This document shows positions 26,241 through 37,365 of a stretch of 60,000 bases of DNA, piece after piece. Location of the stretch: positions 436,001 to 496,000 of the forward strand of contig JAQGDQ010000068.1 of NCBI GenBank assembly GCA_030141605.1. The letters are read 5' to 3'. Position numbers and translations under genes: made by a program. Every line of letters starts with the position of its first letter. The first letter of the stretch is position 1. The notes below the pieces were generated by a model. The model was given only the letters and a program-made list of their open reading frames with translations. It searched no databases and had not been told where the DNA came from. Source of the DNA: Tubiluchus corallicola (lineage: Eukaryota; Priapulida; Priapulimorpha; Priapulimorphida; Tubiluchidae).

Positions 26241-27740
26241 CTAAATTATTATGGGCGCTTTCTGTGACAGGGTCAGCACTTCTTGATCAAGTGAGACGAT
26301 TTTCTGTTATATCACTGTGCGCGCTAGGGACATGCAGTTGGACGTGTGAAACAGCCCTATAGGTCAAAAGTACGGCGCTTGAGCACACACTGGTGTAGAT
26401 AATATTCAGTTTTGACACATTTAGCATCTGTGCCTAGTTTATTATAAATAATCTTATAATAATTGTTTATTGTTTATTCACGAATCATCTTAATCATAAT
26501 TTATTATAAAGTATAGGTTTTTTTATTTTGTTCAATAGTAGTATAATAACAATAACAATATAGTTCAATAACAATCGTCTTAGCCTACAGGTATGATTTA
26601 TTGGCACTTGTATATTTGTAGTCACTGTTCAAACGACTCAGTATTTTTGTGAAATGTTGCCATAAACTGTCTTCTTCGTTTTGTTAACAGATCCAACAAC
26701 ATTTTACTTAGAGAAATTAACGAGTGTTCGTTTCCGCCTTACATTCCAGATGGCAGCACAATCTTATAAGTTACTCTCTTTGAACAAAATCCATTTTCTC
26801 GTTATGATAATTCGATTTACTTCTATTAATACATTATTTCAAACTGCGTTTTCTATGTTTCTGCATTTATAAGTTAATAAAGCCAAACTAACTATGTATT
26901 TATAAAAACTAATGTAATGATTGTTTTTCACTTCCCAAAATGATGGAAAATATTAGGCCTACATTGAACTTATTTTCTATTTTATTTATTATGTATTATT
27001 GTTCTTATCACAAACAAATTTTTGCCATGTCCTATATTCGTAATTACTCCTAGAGCCTAGATGTGTCACTGTAAAACTCACAAACTAAGTTAGACGTAAA
27101 CAAACATCTTATTACTATCATACTGCCCTTTATACCCAGCACTCTATCTTGACGAAAACCTGTGTACCCAATACACAACGACCGCCATCACACAACATAT
27201 TCTAACTTACTTTAAAAATAAGTGAAATTTTTGAAAATATATTTGAGGTTGCTTAGGCAAACGTGCCCATACTGTCTGGAGAAAAAATTATGCACATGCA
27301 AGTCTGTAATGCATGTTTGAGTATATATGTTCAATAAGCGAAATCCCCAAAACGAAAATGCTACGTTGTAAAGACTGATGTAAGCTTCTAAGAAAGAAAA
27401 ATACAATTACTAATAAATTTTTTCTAAAATTCAACAATGCCGGACCTATGACGGTAACATTGCATTCCAAAAATTTCAGTAAAACTGGCCTGCCACATTT
27501 TCAAGTGTACACAAGTTTTCCAAGAAATTCAGCATTCGTTAAATGCAAAGCTGAAGTGTAACAACATTTGTGTTGCACCTGTAATATGGGCCAGCAGGCA
27601 GCTTGCTGTTTTGCTTTGGCAAGCTGTGTTGTTCATACGGTTTTTATGTTCTTTATGCGCTTTTTTACTTTGTTATTTATTGTATTTTTGCGCCCAAATA
27701 ATATAATATAAAGTAACGTAATAATAATAGTGCAATGCCA
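26241..27740. other. 5' flank of AACS copy 1; no other gene recognised
   Basis: This should contain the promoter of copy 1, but no element can be named with confidence. No exon is recognised. The open frames at 26681-26872 and 27212-27470 are short and motif-free. Confidence 0.45.
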
Positions 27741-27935
27741 TATAATGTAACGTAATATAAGATAACATAACATAACATAACATTACATAACATAACATAA
27801 CATAACGTAACATAACATAACATAACATAACATAACATAACATAACATAACATAACATAACATAACATAACACAACACAACACAACACAACACAACACAA
27901 CACAACACAATACAATACAATACAATATAATATGT
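27741..27935. repeat. (CATAA)n to (CACAA)n pentanucleotide array
   Basis: A block of CATAA copies (about 27760-27870) changes abruptly into CACAA copies (about 27870-27909), then a few TACAA copies. The long minus-strand frames through it are translation of the repeat. Confidence 0.95.
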
Positions 27936-28640
27936 AAGCCTAATTCCATTGCACTTGGTAATTATTACACCAACCTTTTAAGGATTTGATTTTTTTCGCA
28001 TCGATCAAAATGTGACTTAATCAATAAATACGAAAATTTGTTCTATTATATTCGTTCACACTTTTAAGTTTAGTTTAGGGTTTTCTGGAAATGACACCAA
28101 CGCCGCCATCTTGAATTCTAAATAATGTATCGAAAATCTGCCTTCGTCAGTTGATGCATAATTCGTTCCAGTGTATTGGTGTGAAGTTTCATGACGATCC
28201 ATTGCAACTACACGATGTCTTGGGCATCTTTCAAAAGGAAATTAGCAACAACAAGAACAATAACAACACCCAACAAAAACATCGACCAAAAACTAGTTTA
28301 CCATTAATTTTTAGTTTTTTACTATTTCCATTTACACTTTTATCAATACAGTAGTTTATTACACAAGGCATATGACATATTGTATATAGCCCTATAATAT
28401 TATTATTACATATTATATTTATTAAATTACAAACAATGCATGTTGCATTTTAGGGTAAAATGTGCCAGTGCTCGACAAAAATGCTTTTTTCAGATTTCTA
28501 TCATTATTTTTGTTTCTTGAAATAATGCCTGATAAACTAAAGCTATGCTATTAAGGAATCAAGAAATACAGAAAAGAGGGTGGCTGCACAAAATGCAAAA
28601 GCTGTGATGAATAAATGCTTTGCTACGTCATTTCAAAAAA
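27936..28640. other. No gene recognised
   Basis: AT-rich sequence; nothing supported. Confidence 0.5.
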
Positions 28641-29469
28641 TGGGGCAATATCGGGCAAGATAACGTCGGACCTAATTGACCACTTTTTGGTTATAGCATT
28701 TAAATCCTTTTACGTTGTTTGTAACATCGAGATTGATCAGTGACGAAATAAGAGAAATGTCGTAGAATGGAATAGGCAAGCGCCGATGATGCTCCGTGAT
28801 GCTCATTTGTGAATAATTGCATTGATGGCAGATTGCATTTAATCATACTGAAGTCTTCCTCTCTTATTCTTTAAATTTTTTATGTATGCAGCATTTTTAC
28901 CAGTGTTTCGATAACGGTTTTCTCCCCATGTTTCTAAAACGATTAACACCGTATTCTTTTAACGTTTTGGCTCAAACGGCCAAAAAAATCAATGCCATTT
29001 ATTTACACAAACAATTAGTTCCGGAGAAAAGTCGGACTCAAAAATTTAGTTGTCCAACATTAGCCTAGGCCTTCTGGTGAAGTGGGATGCTTCTGTGAAT
29101 TGTATAACAAACAAACAAATATGATAACATAAAGTGAAGCATAAAAGCATCAGAGAAGAAGTAACGTGCATCATCTCTGAAGAGGCTGCTATAAATAATC
29201 AATACGTTAGGTCTGTTTATCAGCAAATAAAAAAAGGTAATATAGTTAAGGATCAACGTACTCGGCGAGCAAGCTTGTATGTTCATGACCATACGGTTGC
29301 CAGCAGACGAACTGCTAGGCAATGGTGAAAATGCCAGTCTAAAGATAGGATGTGGCAGTATTAACAATGAAAGGAAAAAGCAACGTCCAGTAATTTAATG
29401 GGTTTTAGGCAATCGAAAAACTCATTTTCCAACATTAGCCTATGTCCAACGTTAGTCTATTTTGCCCTA
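28641..29469. mobile_element. Candidate degenerate DNA transposon with GGGCAA termini
   Basis: The left end (GGGGCAATATCGGGCAAGAT, then AACGTCGGAC, 28642-28672) resembles the reverse complement of the right end (GGGCAAAATAGACTAACGTT, then GGAC, about 29443-29466). Further copies of CCAACATTAGCCTA occur at about 29053 and 29429. Inside are two small frames (28886-29068 and 29134-29328), the second being a lysine/arginine-rich 64 codons of unknown kind. No transposase motif is recognised, and the ends are too diverged to define a target duplication. Confidence 0.35.
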
Positions 29470-30167
29470 TATAACATTATTTAGTACATATTTACCGTAC
29501 ACTGTAGTAACTGAATAAAGTTTTTTATTTCAATGGAAGAAAAATTGGGTATCCTTCTAAAATAACATCTATTATAACTGCTTTTAAATACCACCACTCA
29601 TTACGTTTTTATCTGAGATAAGTGTGTTGCTTCCATTATTACATAAGTTTTCATACCGTATCTGACTGCATAGTTGCTGAAGACTTTAATAGTGCATTTC
29701 GCTGATTTGCAAGACCGGACCTACCTCATTATCGCAGAAGAATCTTTTCTGATGAGACATTAAACCGTCAGTGGTGTTTCAGCTATGTTCAGATGCTGCA
29801 ATTTTACAGTATTGTAAGATATTAAAGATCATTAAAATAGCTATTAGCATTAAAAATTTATTAATTTAAAGCAAGTACATTTAGTATAATTACCTGTACA
29901 GGCAAAGCCACAAGCTCTTGCATGCAAAACGAGCGCATTACCTCTGAGTGGTTTATTATGAGCTAAAATATAAAAATTTTCCTCACCATAAAGGTGAATT
30001 AGCTTGCAATAAAATATATCTATGAAATAGATTTGAAATTTCTTAAAAAGGCACAACGTGTATTACTTTTTGCCTGCCTTATTTTTTAGTCTTCAATTCT
30101 CCACAAACAGTGATGACTATACGGGACGTTTGCAACTAAAATAATGAAAACTCATTTTCATATCAGC
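29470..30167. other. 3' flank of AACS copy 2; no other gene recognised
   Basis: AT-rich interval. It presumably contains the copy 2 3' UTR at its right end. Nothing else is supported. Confidence 0.45.
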
Positions 30168-32222
30168 TTAAAGCTTTGAAACTATTTTTCTCTTGGAAGA
30201 GCCTGTTTTCTCTAAAGCAGTAATGTTTTTATACAAATCAAGGGCACCTGGATTAGACAGAGCAGATCGTGCAACAGACACGTCCAAATCAGAAATAATT
30301 TGCTTAACTGCCACTTCCACTTTTTTGCCGTTGATGGTATAAGGAATATCTTTCGTTTCTAGAATCAATGCAGGCACATGTCGAGGAGAAAGCTTTCCCC
30401 TAATGTCACGCTTAATGCGCTCAATTAGATTCTGTGTCAGATTGACTTCTGAATGTAGTTTCAAAAATAAAACAACGCGTTCATCACCATCTCTTCTGTA
30501 CTGACCAACGCACAGTGAATCTTCAACCTCTGTAAATGTTTCCACAATGTTGTAGATTTCGGAACTTCCAAAACGCACTCCAGACGGATTCAGGGTCCCA
30601 TCACTTCTACCCAGCAAAACAAGTCCTCCTGTCTTTTTGTTGAATATGCAAAAATCGTCCTGTGTCCACACACCAGGAAACTTTTCGAAATATGCTTTCC
30701 TGTACTTTTCACCATCTTTATCGTTCCACAAAAATACTGGCATACTTGGAAAAGGTTTAGTACAAACAAGGTCACCACGCTCGCCATACACAGGTTTTCC
30801 ATCTTTGTTAAAACATTCAACAGACATAGCAAGTGCACGAACTGACAGTTCTCCGCGATAAACTGGTGTGATCCAGCTAAATCCTACAAAAGCACCCATT
30901 ATGTCTGTTCCACCTGATATTGAACCCAAGAGCACATCTTTCTTCACGTTTTGGTAGACGTAATCGAAACTTTCAGGTTTGAGTGTAGATCCTGTGCTCG
31001 TTATTAATTTTAAACTATGCAAACTATGCGTCTTATTCGGCCGAATGTTTCTTTGTCCGAGAATGTCAAGCCATCGTGCACTGACACCCAAAGTTGTTAT
31101 TCCAATGTTGTCTATCAAATCCCAAAGGTGTTTCTTGCTATGCACAAGAAATGACCCATCATAAAGCACAATGGACGCCCCGCTGACCAGAACACCAATA
31201 AGCCAGTTAAACATCATCCATCCCGTTGTGGTATAATGTAAAGCAATATCTCTTTCTGTGATATTGAGCATTATCACTGTTTCCTTGAGTTGCTGCACAA
31301 GTGTTCCACCCGCTGAATGCACAACACATTTGGGCACGCCAGTTGTGCCAGAGGTGAATAAAATAAGTAATGGATGGTTGAAAGGCAGTTGTTCGAATAT
31401 CAGTTCTGGAACACAACCGTTAGACAAAAGACCACCAGCCAAAAATTCAGAAAGAAACACGCCATTTGGAATTACCTCTGGCGAACAAATTCGGACATCT
31501 GCGAAATGTATCATAACAACTTTTTCCAAATCTTTTAAACCATCAACTACTCCTATTACCTTGCTGATATGATTATGCAACTTTCCATCATAGACAACAC
31601 CATCGACAGAGAATAATAATTTTGGTCGAATTTGTTTAAATCGCTCTAAAACTCCTACAACTCCGAAATCCGGTGATGCGGAACTCCAGATTGCACCAAT
31701 GCTTGCTGTGGCTAACATGGCCTCTACTGCTTCACAACAATTTGGTAAGTAGCCTACTACTCGATCGTTGCACTTCACACCCATAGCTCTCATAGCAGCG
31801 GCATAAAGAGCCACACGTTCTCTCAGATCATTCCAAGACCGAGTTTCGATCATTTCCTCTTTTCCCTCTCTAACTGCATAAATCGCCACCCCGTCTCCAA
31901 CTCTTTTTAACAAGTTTTCAGCATAGTTCAACCTAGCACCACTAAACCACTGCGGTCTGTCTGTTATGCTCTTGCCTTTGTCCACCACTTGAGAAAATGT
32001 CTGTGAGTGCCGTATGTTGCCAAACTTCCAAACTTCTTTCCAAAATTCATCATAGTTGTCGACAGACCAAGTCCACAAGTCCTGGTAAGTTTGAATTTTC
32101 AGCCCGAGGCTTTTATTCACTGTATTAATGAACTTCGCAATTTCGGTGACTTTAGTTGGATCTGGCTTCCAGCAAATTACGTCAGAAAGGTCCGCTGGAG
32201 AATAAAGCTTGTCACTACACAT
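30168..32222 (-). CDS. AACS: Acetoacetyl-CoA synthetase, copy 2, with C-terminal SKL
   Basis: Tandem paralogue of the gene at 24163-26190: same strand, intronless, and alignable end to end without internal gaps (about three quarters to four fifths identical by eye). The 684-residue product keeps the ATP loop TSGTTGVPK (about 290-298), the GRSDGTLNPSG hinge and the NGKK lysine. Two differences stand out. First, it has an 11-residue C-terminal extension ending KRKIVSKL; -SKL with basic residues upstream is a canonical PTS1, so this copy is predicted to enter peroxisomes whereas known AACS is cytosolic. Second, in the A7 motif the glycine of TQGDF is aspartate (TQDDF). The start at 32222 gives an N-terminus (MCSDKLYSP) near the usual length. 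A TTTAG acceptor-like site lies about 22 bases upstream. The open, gapless frame suggests a functional gene. Confidence 0.93.
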   Translation of the reverse strand: MCSDKLYSPADLSDVICWKPDPTKVTEIAKFINTVNKSLGLKIQTYQDLWTWSVDNYDEFWKEVWKFGNIRHSQTFSQVVDKGKSITDRPQWFSGARLNYAENLLKRVGDGVAIYAVREGKEEMIETRSWNDLRERVALYAAAMRAMGVKCNDRVVGYLPNCCEAVEAMLATASIGAIWSSASPDFGVVGVLERFKQIRPKLLFSVDGVVYDGKLHNHISKVIGVVDGLKDLEKVVMIHFADVRICSPEVIPNGVFLSEFLAGGLLSNGCVPELIFEQLPFNHPLLILFTSGTTGVPKCVVHSAGGTLVQQLKETVIMLNITERDIALHYTTTGWMMFNWLIGVLVSGASIVLYDGSFLVHSKKHLWDLIDNIGITTLGVSARWLDILGQRNIRPNKTHSLHSLKLITSTGSTLKPESFDYVYQNVKKDVLLGSISGGTDIMGAFVGFSWITPVYRGELSVRALAMSVECFNKDGKPVYGERGDLVCTKPFPSMPVFLWNDKDGEKYRKAYFEKFPGVWTQDDFCIFNKKTGGLVLLGRSDGTLNPSGVRFGSSEIYNIVETFTEVEDSLCVGQYRRDGDERVVLFLKLHSEVNLTQNLIERIKRDIRGKLSPRHVPALILETKDIPYTINGKKVEVAVKQIISDLDVSVARSALSNPGALDLYKNITALEKTGSSKRKIVSKL

Positions 32223-32231
32223 AATCCTTAA

Positions 32232-32723
32232 TTTTATAAATCGCTAAACTGAGACTGTATATTTGCTGCTATGCACTAGTCTCTCTTGTAAAGGCATTCA
32301 TCGACAGACCTTCGCAAGAGCTTATTGATGTTTTAACTGCAATTATTAAGCATATTATACCTCAGCACTGTTCACATTAAGTAAACTAAAATGTGAGATA
32401 TCATGCACGTCGAAGGTACGACACTTTAATGACCAAGTGTACACAATAAACGCAAAGTTTTAATACTTTTTATCTTTGCTGTTAAAATACCCTTGTTGCA
32501 GCCAAAGACCTTGAACATTACACTCTGTAAAACCACGAAGAGATACACAGTACTATATATTAACGAAACATCAGGCGACTTGTAATTTGCATTTGTATAC
32601 ATTTTCGTATTTGCAGGTATTTACATTCGTAAATATCTCACACGCCTAGAAAAGTCAACAAAGCAAAATCAGCAATACTCACTTTAGGAAGTAAATAAGC
32701 AAATTGTTATATATCTTACGTGA
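32232..32723. other. 5' flank of AACS copy 2; no gene recognised
   Basis: Holds the presumed promoter of copy 2; no specific element is identifiable. Confidence 0.4.
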
Positions 32724-33005
32724 TTACTTTTGAGGCAGTTGAGCGAAAACCGAGAGCCATTTTGCAAATTTGTTTAATATATGTTTAAAGGGCAACTGGT
32801 TCCAGGTTTTGAGTATTTTTTCTGTGTCCTGATTGTTTATATTGTTTAATTTTGCTATATAAGTAGGTGACCAGATTTCACATCCATTAATTCCTATTGA
32901 TACTACAAGGGCATCAAACAAATATATTAATGTGGTGATGGGAAAACTGTAATTGAATATTAAAGATTTTAATTTTAATAAGGCCCTGGAGCTCTGTTTT
33001 CTCAT
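32724..33005 (-). pseudogene. LINE reverse-transcriptase thumb fragment
   Basis: The 93-codon minus-strand frame reads ALLKLKSLIFNY, then LIYLFDALVVSIGINGCEIW and so on. It fits the conserved LINE pattern 'AL..LK...Y....P..T...LFD.LV.PI..YG.E.W' that follows the RT palm. No catalytic motif lies upstream, so this is an isolated relic. Its residues differ from the relics at 5.8 and 15.4 kb, implying a different family. Confidence 0.65.
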
Positions 33006-33540
33006 TGTTTCCGGCGTTTTGTATATGCTCCCGTATTTGTAAAGCAGACGGCTAAATATTTTACATGTTTTTCATTTGATATGGAACTTAGGTTACATGT
33101 GAACATGTGACTAGAAGTTTTTCCCCAAATATCACACTTTTGTTTTCTTATAGTGAATCTGAAGAAGAATTTTAGATGCGTAGTCTGATAATTTGTTGAT
33201 CATATTATACAACCCTTTTTTGACTTATTGAAAAGAACCGGATCGTCGACCTATTGCAAGCTGACGTCCTCGCTGCCTCTAGCATATCATAGGTATGTCA
33301 GAAATCTCAAGGCAATCTTTGCGACAACACTGATTAAGCTTATCAATCTTGCCTGTTTCTGTTGTTTATCGACTCTTGCTTTAAGAAAATTCTTTCCAAT
33401 TTTAAGTCTTACAATATCATGTTTTGTCCAACTCCGTTTACAAAACCGTCATACACAGCTGAGATAGCTTCCTCAGATTAGGTGATGGCATCCATTTCAC
33501 GGTCAAGCAGTTTTTTCAGATCGAATAAGGTTTGTGCTTT
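33006..33540. other. No gene recognised
   Basis: Nothing supported. Confidence 0.45.
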
Positions 33541-34530
33541 AGGTCCATTTCCCAGAAAAAGTGTATACCAAAAATTTTTTTCACAAAAAAACATTGCCAA
33601 GAAAAATAACTTCCCAGAAGTAATTTGCTAGAAAACGTTTTCCCAGAAAACTATTTTTCCAAGAAAACTCATTTCACAGAAAGAACATTTTCAAAGAGGA
33701 TTTTTAAACAGAGAAATCAGGGTTACGTTTGTTTGTAACTGCATCAGCACAATATAAAGCCCTCAATTTCTCTCTGTTTACTTCTCTCTTTTCCCCCTTC
33801 CCTTCCAAGCTTCTGGCCTCTCCTCTTCTCTCCTTCTGTTGCTTCCTCTAGCTCCCTCTCCTTCTCGTTCTCTCTCTCCTGCCCCCTTCCTCATTTTATC
33901 TCAGCTTTTCAATTATCTACGTGCACTGACTAACGACTCTCAGATATCAGAATCACATCAAATGACGGGATGTTTAAGGGGCCAACCTATGTTACTTAAT
34001 ATTTGCTTTCGAAAAATATTTTGTTTTCAAACTTCTTTATTACAATTCCAAGTTGTTTTGTAGGATGAAATAAAAGTGATTTTCATTGCATTTGAAAAGG
34101 TTTAATCACAGAAAATTAAAGCACCAAGATTTTGCGAACTGTACAGATTTGTGAATATCTTGAGATCTAAATTTGCCTGATAAATTATGCTCCTTCGCAC
34201 AATTTTTTACAGGTTCTTTTATGACAGAAGCGGTTTCTAGTTCACTAGCAAGATATTCGTTCGAGACGAGATACATTTTTTAATTTATTGTTCTACAAAA
34301 TACATCCACAATAATCAATACAGCATAACACTTCAACAGACTGTAGCCAAGGTGTCAAGCTGCAAGTGGCCTCTAGGAAATGGCATTTCGGGGAAGACTT
34401 TTTCTGGCAAATAACTTTCCTTGGCAAAAATGTTTTCTACAAATTTTTGTCCGCCAAAAATTTTTTCTGGCTTTAAACTTTTCTAGTACTAAAAAGCTTC
34501 TCTTGGAAACGAGACTGTCCCAACCCAAAG
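33541..34530. mobile_element. Foldback-like element with inverted arrays of ~17-bp degenerate repeats
   Basis: At 33548-33705 about ten degenerate copies of a 16-17-bp unit (TTTTCCCAGAAAACTA-like) follow one another. At 34376-34520 about nine copies of the reverse complement (TTCTGGCAAATAACTTT-like) occur. Between lies about 670 bp without a recognisable gene, including a pyrimidine-rich CTC stretch at 33780-33900. Inverted ends built of short tandem repeats are the hallmark of foldback elements. The exact termini and target duplication could not be fixed. Confidence 0.45.
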
Positions 34531-34815
34531 CTATGAACGGCACCGGGAAAACCCGAGGTTACCAAAATATTTTATCTTCGTCATGTTTCATAGGAAGTTT
34601 TTAAAGATTTGTCATGTTGCTGGCATTATCTATCGAAAATTCCAAATTGCAAGTTCTGTTATCAGAATTTGATAATGATTTGAGATTTTTAACAGCTTAC
34701 CACAAAAAAAGAAAAATTTAGGCTGTAATGTGTAGTCATAACTTTTGTGACGGTAAAGCCGTGAGAGTACTCTCATAAGGTTACAGAATAATTTATTTGT
34801 CCCATTAACAATAAC

Positions 34816-34825
34816 ATAGTCAACA
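34816..34825. repeat. 10-bp candidate target-site duplication (left)
   Basis: ATAGTCAACA directly abuts the left inverted end of the element at 34826 and recurs at 35565-35574, three bases beyond the right end. Confidence 0.6.
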
Positions 34826-35561
34826 GGCGCTATTACACTTTCGCACCGCCTAGCTTTTCCTGGCCTATTGGTTGTTTTCACGCCTGCAGGCCAGAAAGCA
34901 GACCAACAGGCGTAATATACACCATATTCCCATAATATTATTGCTTCTTGCGCTTTATAAGTCCAGATTAAAATCATGCATTACTTACCTACAGCCGCCA
35001 TTAAAAGCTGCACGTGAATAACCGTGTTTACATCACTGATGCGCAATCGCTCTCGCGCAGTGACGTGTGTGGCCCTTAACCTGTAGTTTTAGTTTCTTCG
35101 CATAATTTATGATTATTAGGGTTGCAGCTACGGGAGTTTGTATCGTACCGCGGGAAATTATTTTGGACCACTACAGTTATTTATCATTAATTTTATTTAT
35201 TACTGTAGTATTATTACTATTAGATTATAAAAAAAGTAAAGGTTTTTTCTTTATTTAGTAAATGCGGTGAAGATGAAAGTGTGTCACGTGCCTTTTAAGC
35301 TAGGCCCTGATAATGCATAAACTAGTACGAAATTTGTCACGTGACTACACACACAAACAAGATGGCGATACGCCCTGTATAGGCGTAGAACTATGAATAC
35401 AGCGTAATTATTGGTAATTATACCTAAATATATTATTAAATTACAATTAGATTAGCGGAAACATTCACTGATGACGTAAGAATAATAGAATGATGACTTA
35501 CGAGCCTAAAAACGAATAATAACCTATAAAAAGCTAGGCGGTGCGAAAGTGTAATAGCGCC
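34826..35561. mobile_element. Non-autonomous DNA transposon, perfect 33-bp terminal inverted repeats (Mutator-like?)
   Basis: The first 33 bases (GGCGCTATTACACTTTCGCA...) are the exact reverse complement of the last 33 (35529-35561). The element is 736 bp and has no transposase frame. A 10-bp direct repeat flanks it (34816-34825 and 35565-35574), separated on the right by TTA. A 9-11-bp duplication with long perfect ends would suit Mutator-like elements, but the class is an inference. Identical ends imply recent mobility or recent correction. Confidence 0.8.
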
Positions 35562-35564
35562 TTA

Positions 35565-35574
35565 ATAGTCAACA
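35565..35574. repeat. 10-bp candidate target-site duplication (right)
   Basis: Second copy of ATAGTCAACA (see 34816-34825). Confidence 0.6.
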
Positions 35575-36209
35575 TAGCATTAACAAATGATGTGACAGCT
35601 AAGAGAGACAGGGTGGCGAAAAGACCGAAAGGCCATCAAGTCTACCACTCTTCTACTAAGTTTATTACAAAACTCTACTTAGATTAGCACTGTGAGCTAT
35701 CTAAATTAAACGTTAAAGATTTAAGTGTTATTAATTATATTCAATCTAAAGGCTAAAGCATTATTCTTGTATAGCAGCAGTTGTTAATTAGTAGCACATG
35801 CATATGTTATGCTTGCATAGCTGGATTAGTCAGTATTATGTGAAAATAATTTTAAGTTACAAATTAAAATTTAATCAACATTTTGTCACATAGCGTAACT
35901 GTTAATTGATACTGACCACTTGCAGCCATAAGCATAGCGAGGACATACACCACTTACCACAGGTTTGACTATAAGTGTTTCACTAAATTCACATCTGCAA
36001 ACTGAATAACCATTCACGTATAATGTAATTCCATAAGGACATTTTCAGTATTTTATCTCAAATCTTAAGCTTCTGGAAATATTAACAAACACAATTATCA
36101 GGATGTGAAATGATTAACGAGCATAGAATTATAAATCAAATTATAGGTTAAGATGATCATTAATAAATGTAGCAAAAATTAATTCAAAAAAGAATTAATG
36201 CTCATTAAT
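35575..36209. other. No gene recognised
   Basis: AT-rich sequence; nothing supported. Confidence 0.5.
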
Positions 36210-37365
36210 ATTTGGAAATTATTTTAGTACGATATTTTTACTGCTATTTTTAAAGATGGAGAAGATCTAATAGAAGATTCAAGGCTATTCCTCAACATGG
36301 CACCCAAAAATTGCAAGGAATTTAAACCATAAAATGTTGAACATCGTTGCTGGAAATAGTGCCCCCTAGTAGCTGCTCTAGTAATATACGAGTGTGAATC
36401 TCTAATTAGTGTAAAGTAGCTAGCATACAAGAACGGCAACATATTATTTTCATACTTGTACATAAACTTCAACAGCTCTACTGCATAAATATCTTTTAAT
36501 TTAAGAACACCAAGGGAAATATACGAGGGTGTGGCAGGATCACGTATTTTTTCAAACGTCATTAGTTTAACAATTTTTTTATGTACAGTATTTAACATAT
36601 AGAAGTGAGTAATTTTGGCTTTCCCCAGAATAGAATGCAATATTTTATGTAGGGATAAACAAGTGCATGGTATATGAGTTTTAATGTGTTTCTGTCAATA
36701 TAGTGTCGGGGTTTAGCAATAATACCAGCAGTTTTACTCAGTTTACTTGTAATTATATTAATGTGGGATTTCTATTTCATGTCTGTATCAGTGTAAAGCC
36801 TTAAATATTTTATGCTAGGCACTTGCTCTATTTTGTGGTTATTAATTTTAATAGTAACCTGTGGTGTATCTTGATTTTTTTTTACTAATGATCGTGAACT
36901 TAGTTTTAGAGGTATTGACTGACAGCTTATTAGCCTTCATCCACTCACTGATTTTTGACAACTCTGTATTAGTTCGAGCTTCTAAATTTTGTATGTTGGT
37001 GTCCAAAATAAAAAGGTTTGTATCATCTGCAAATAAACGGGTTTCAAAGTTAGAAACTGAAGGTAGATCATTTATATATATATATATAAGGAAAAGCAAA
37101 GGTCCTATGGTAGAACCCTGTGGGACTCCACAATTTATATTGATAACTCTGATGATGAATTATGGACTATGGTAAACTGTTTACGTTTCGAAAGGTATGA
37201 CTGCAGCAGTTTCAGTACAATGCCTCTAATACCATAGTGCCTTAGTTTTGGAAGAAGAATATCATGTTGAACAGTATCAAAGGCTTTTGAAAGATCGAGA
37301 AATATAGCACAAGTTGTAGTATTTTTATCTAAAGATTTTGACATATTTTCAATAAAGTTAGTTCA
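36210..37365 (-). pseudogene. LINE (CR1/Jockey-like) reverse-transcriptase fragment
   Basis: On the minus strand, 37344-37135 encodes RT palm motif A (CAIFLDLSKAFDTVQHDILL). After a frameshift near 37138 the next frame carries GVPQGSTIGPLLF, then the LFADDTNLF catalytic box (about 37030) and the NTSKTKF motif down to 36848. After more disruption, 36640-36224 encodes the C-terminal region (KLMTFEKIRDPATP, LGVLKLKDIYAVELLKFMYK), a familiar tail of CR1-like elements. A TATATA expansion inside FLIYINDLP adds two residues. The endonuclease and ORF1 are missing: a 5'-truncated, mutated copy. Confidence 0.85.

Noticed and set aside
26191-26241. 17-codon N-terminal extension of AACS copy 1
   Set aside because: An acceptor-like CCTTTGTAG ends one base before the internal ATG at 26190, and the extension is absent from copy 2 and vertebrate AACS.
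27673-27949. Cysteine/leucine-rich and tyrosine-rich frames on the minus strand
   Set aside because: Translation of the CATAA/CACAA pentanucleotide array.
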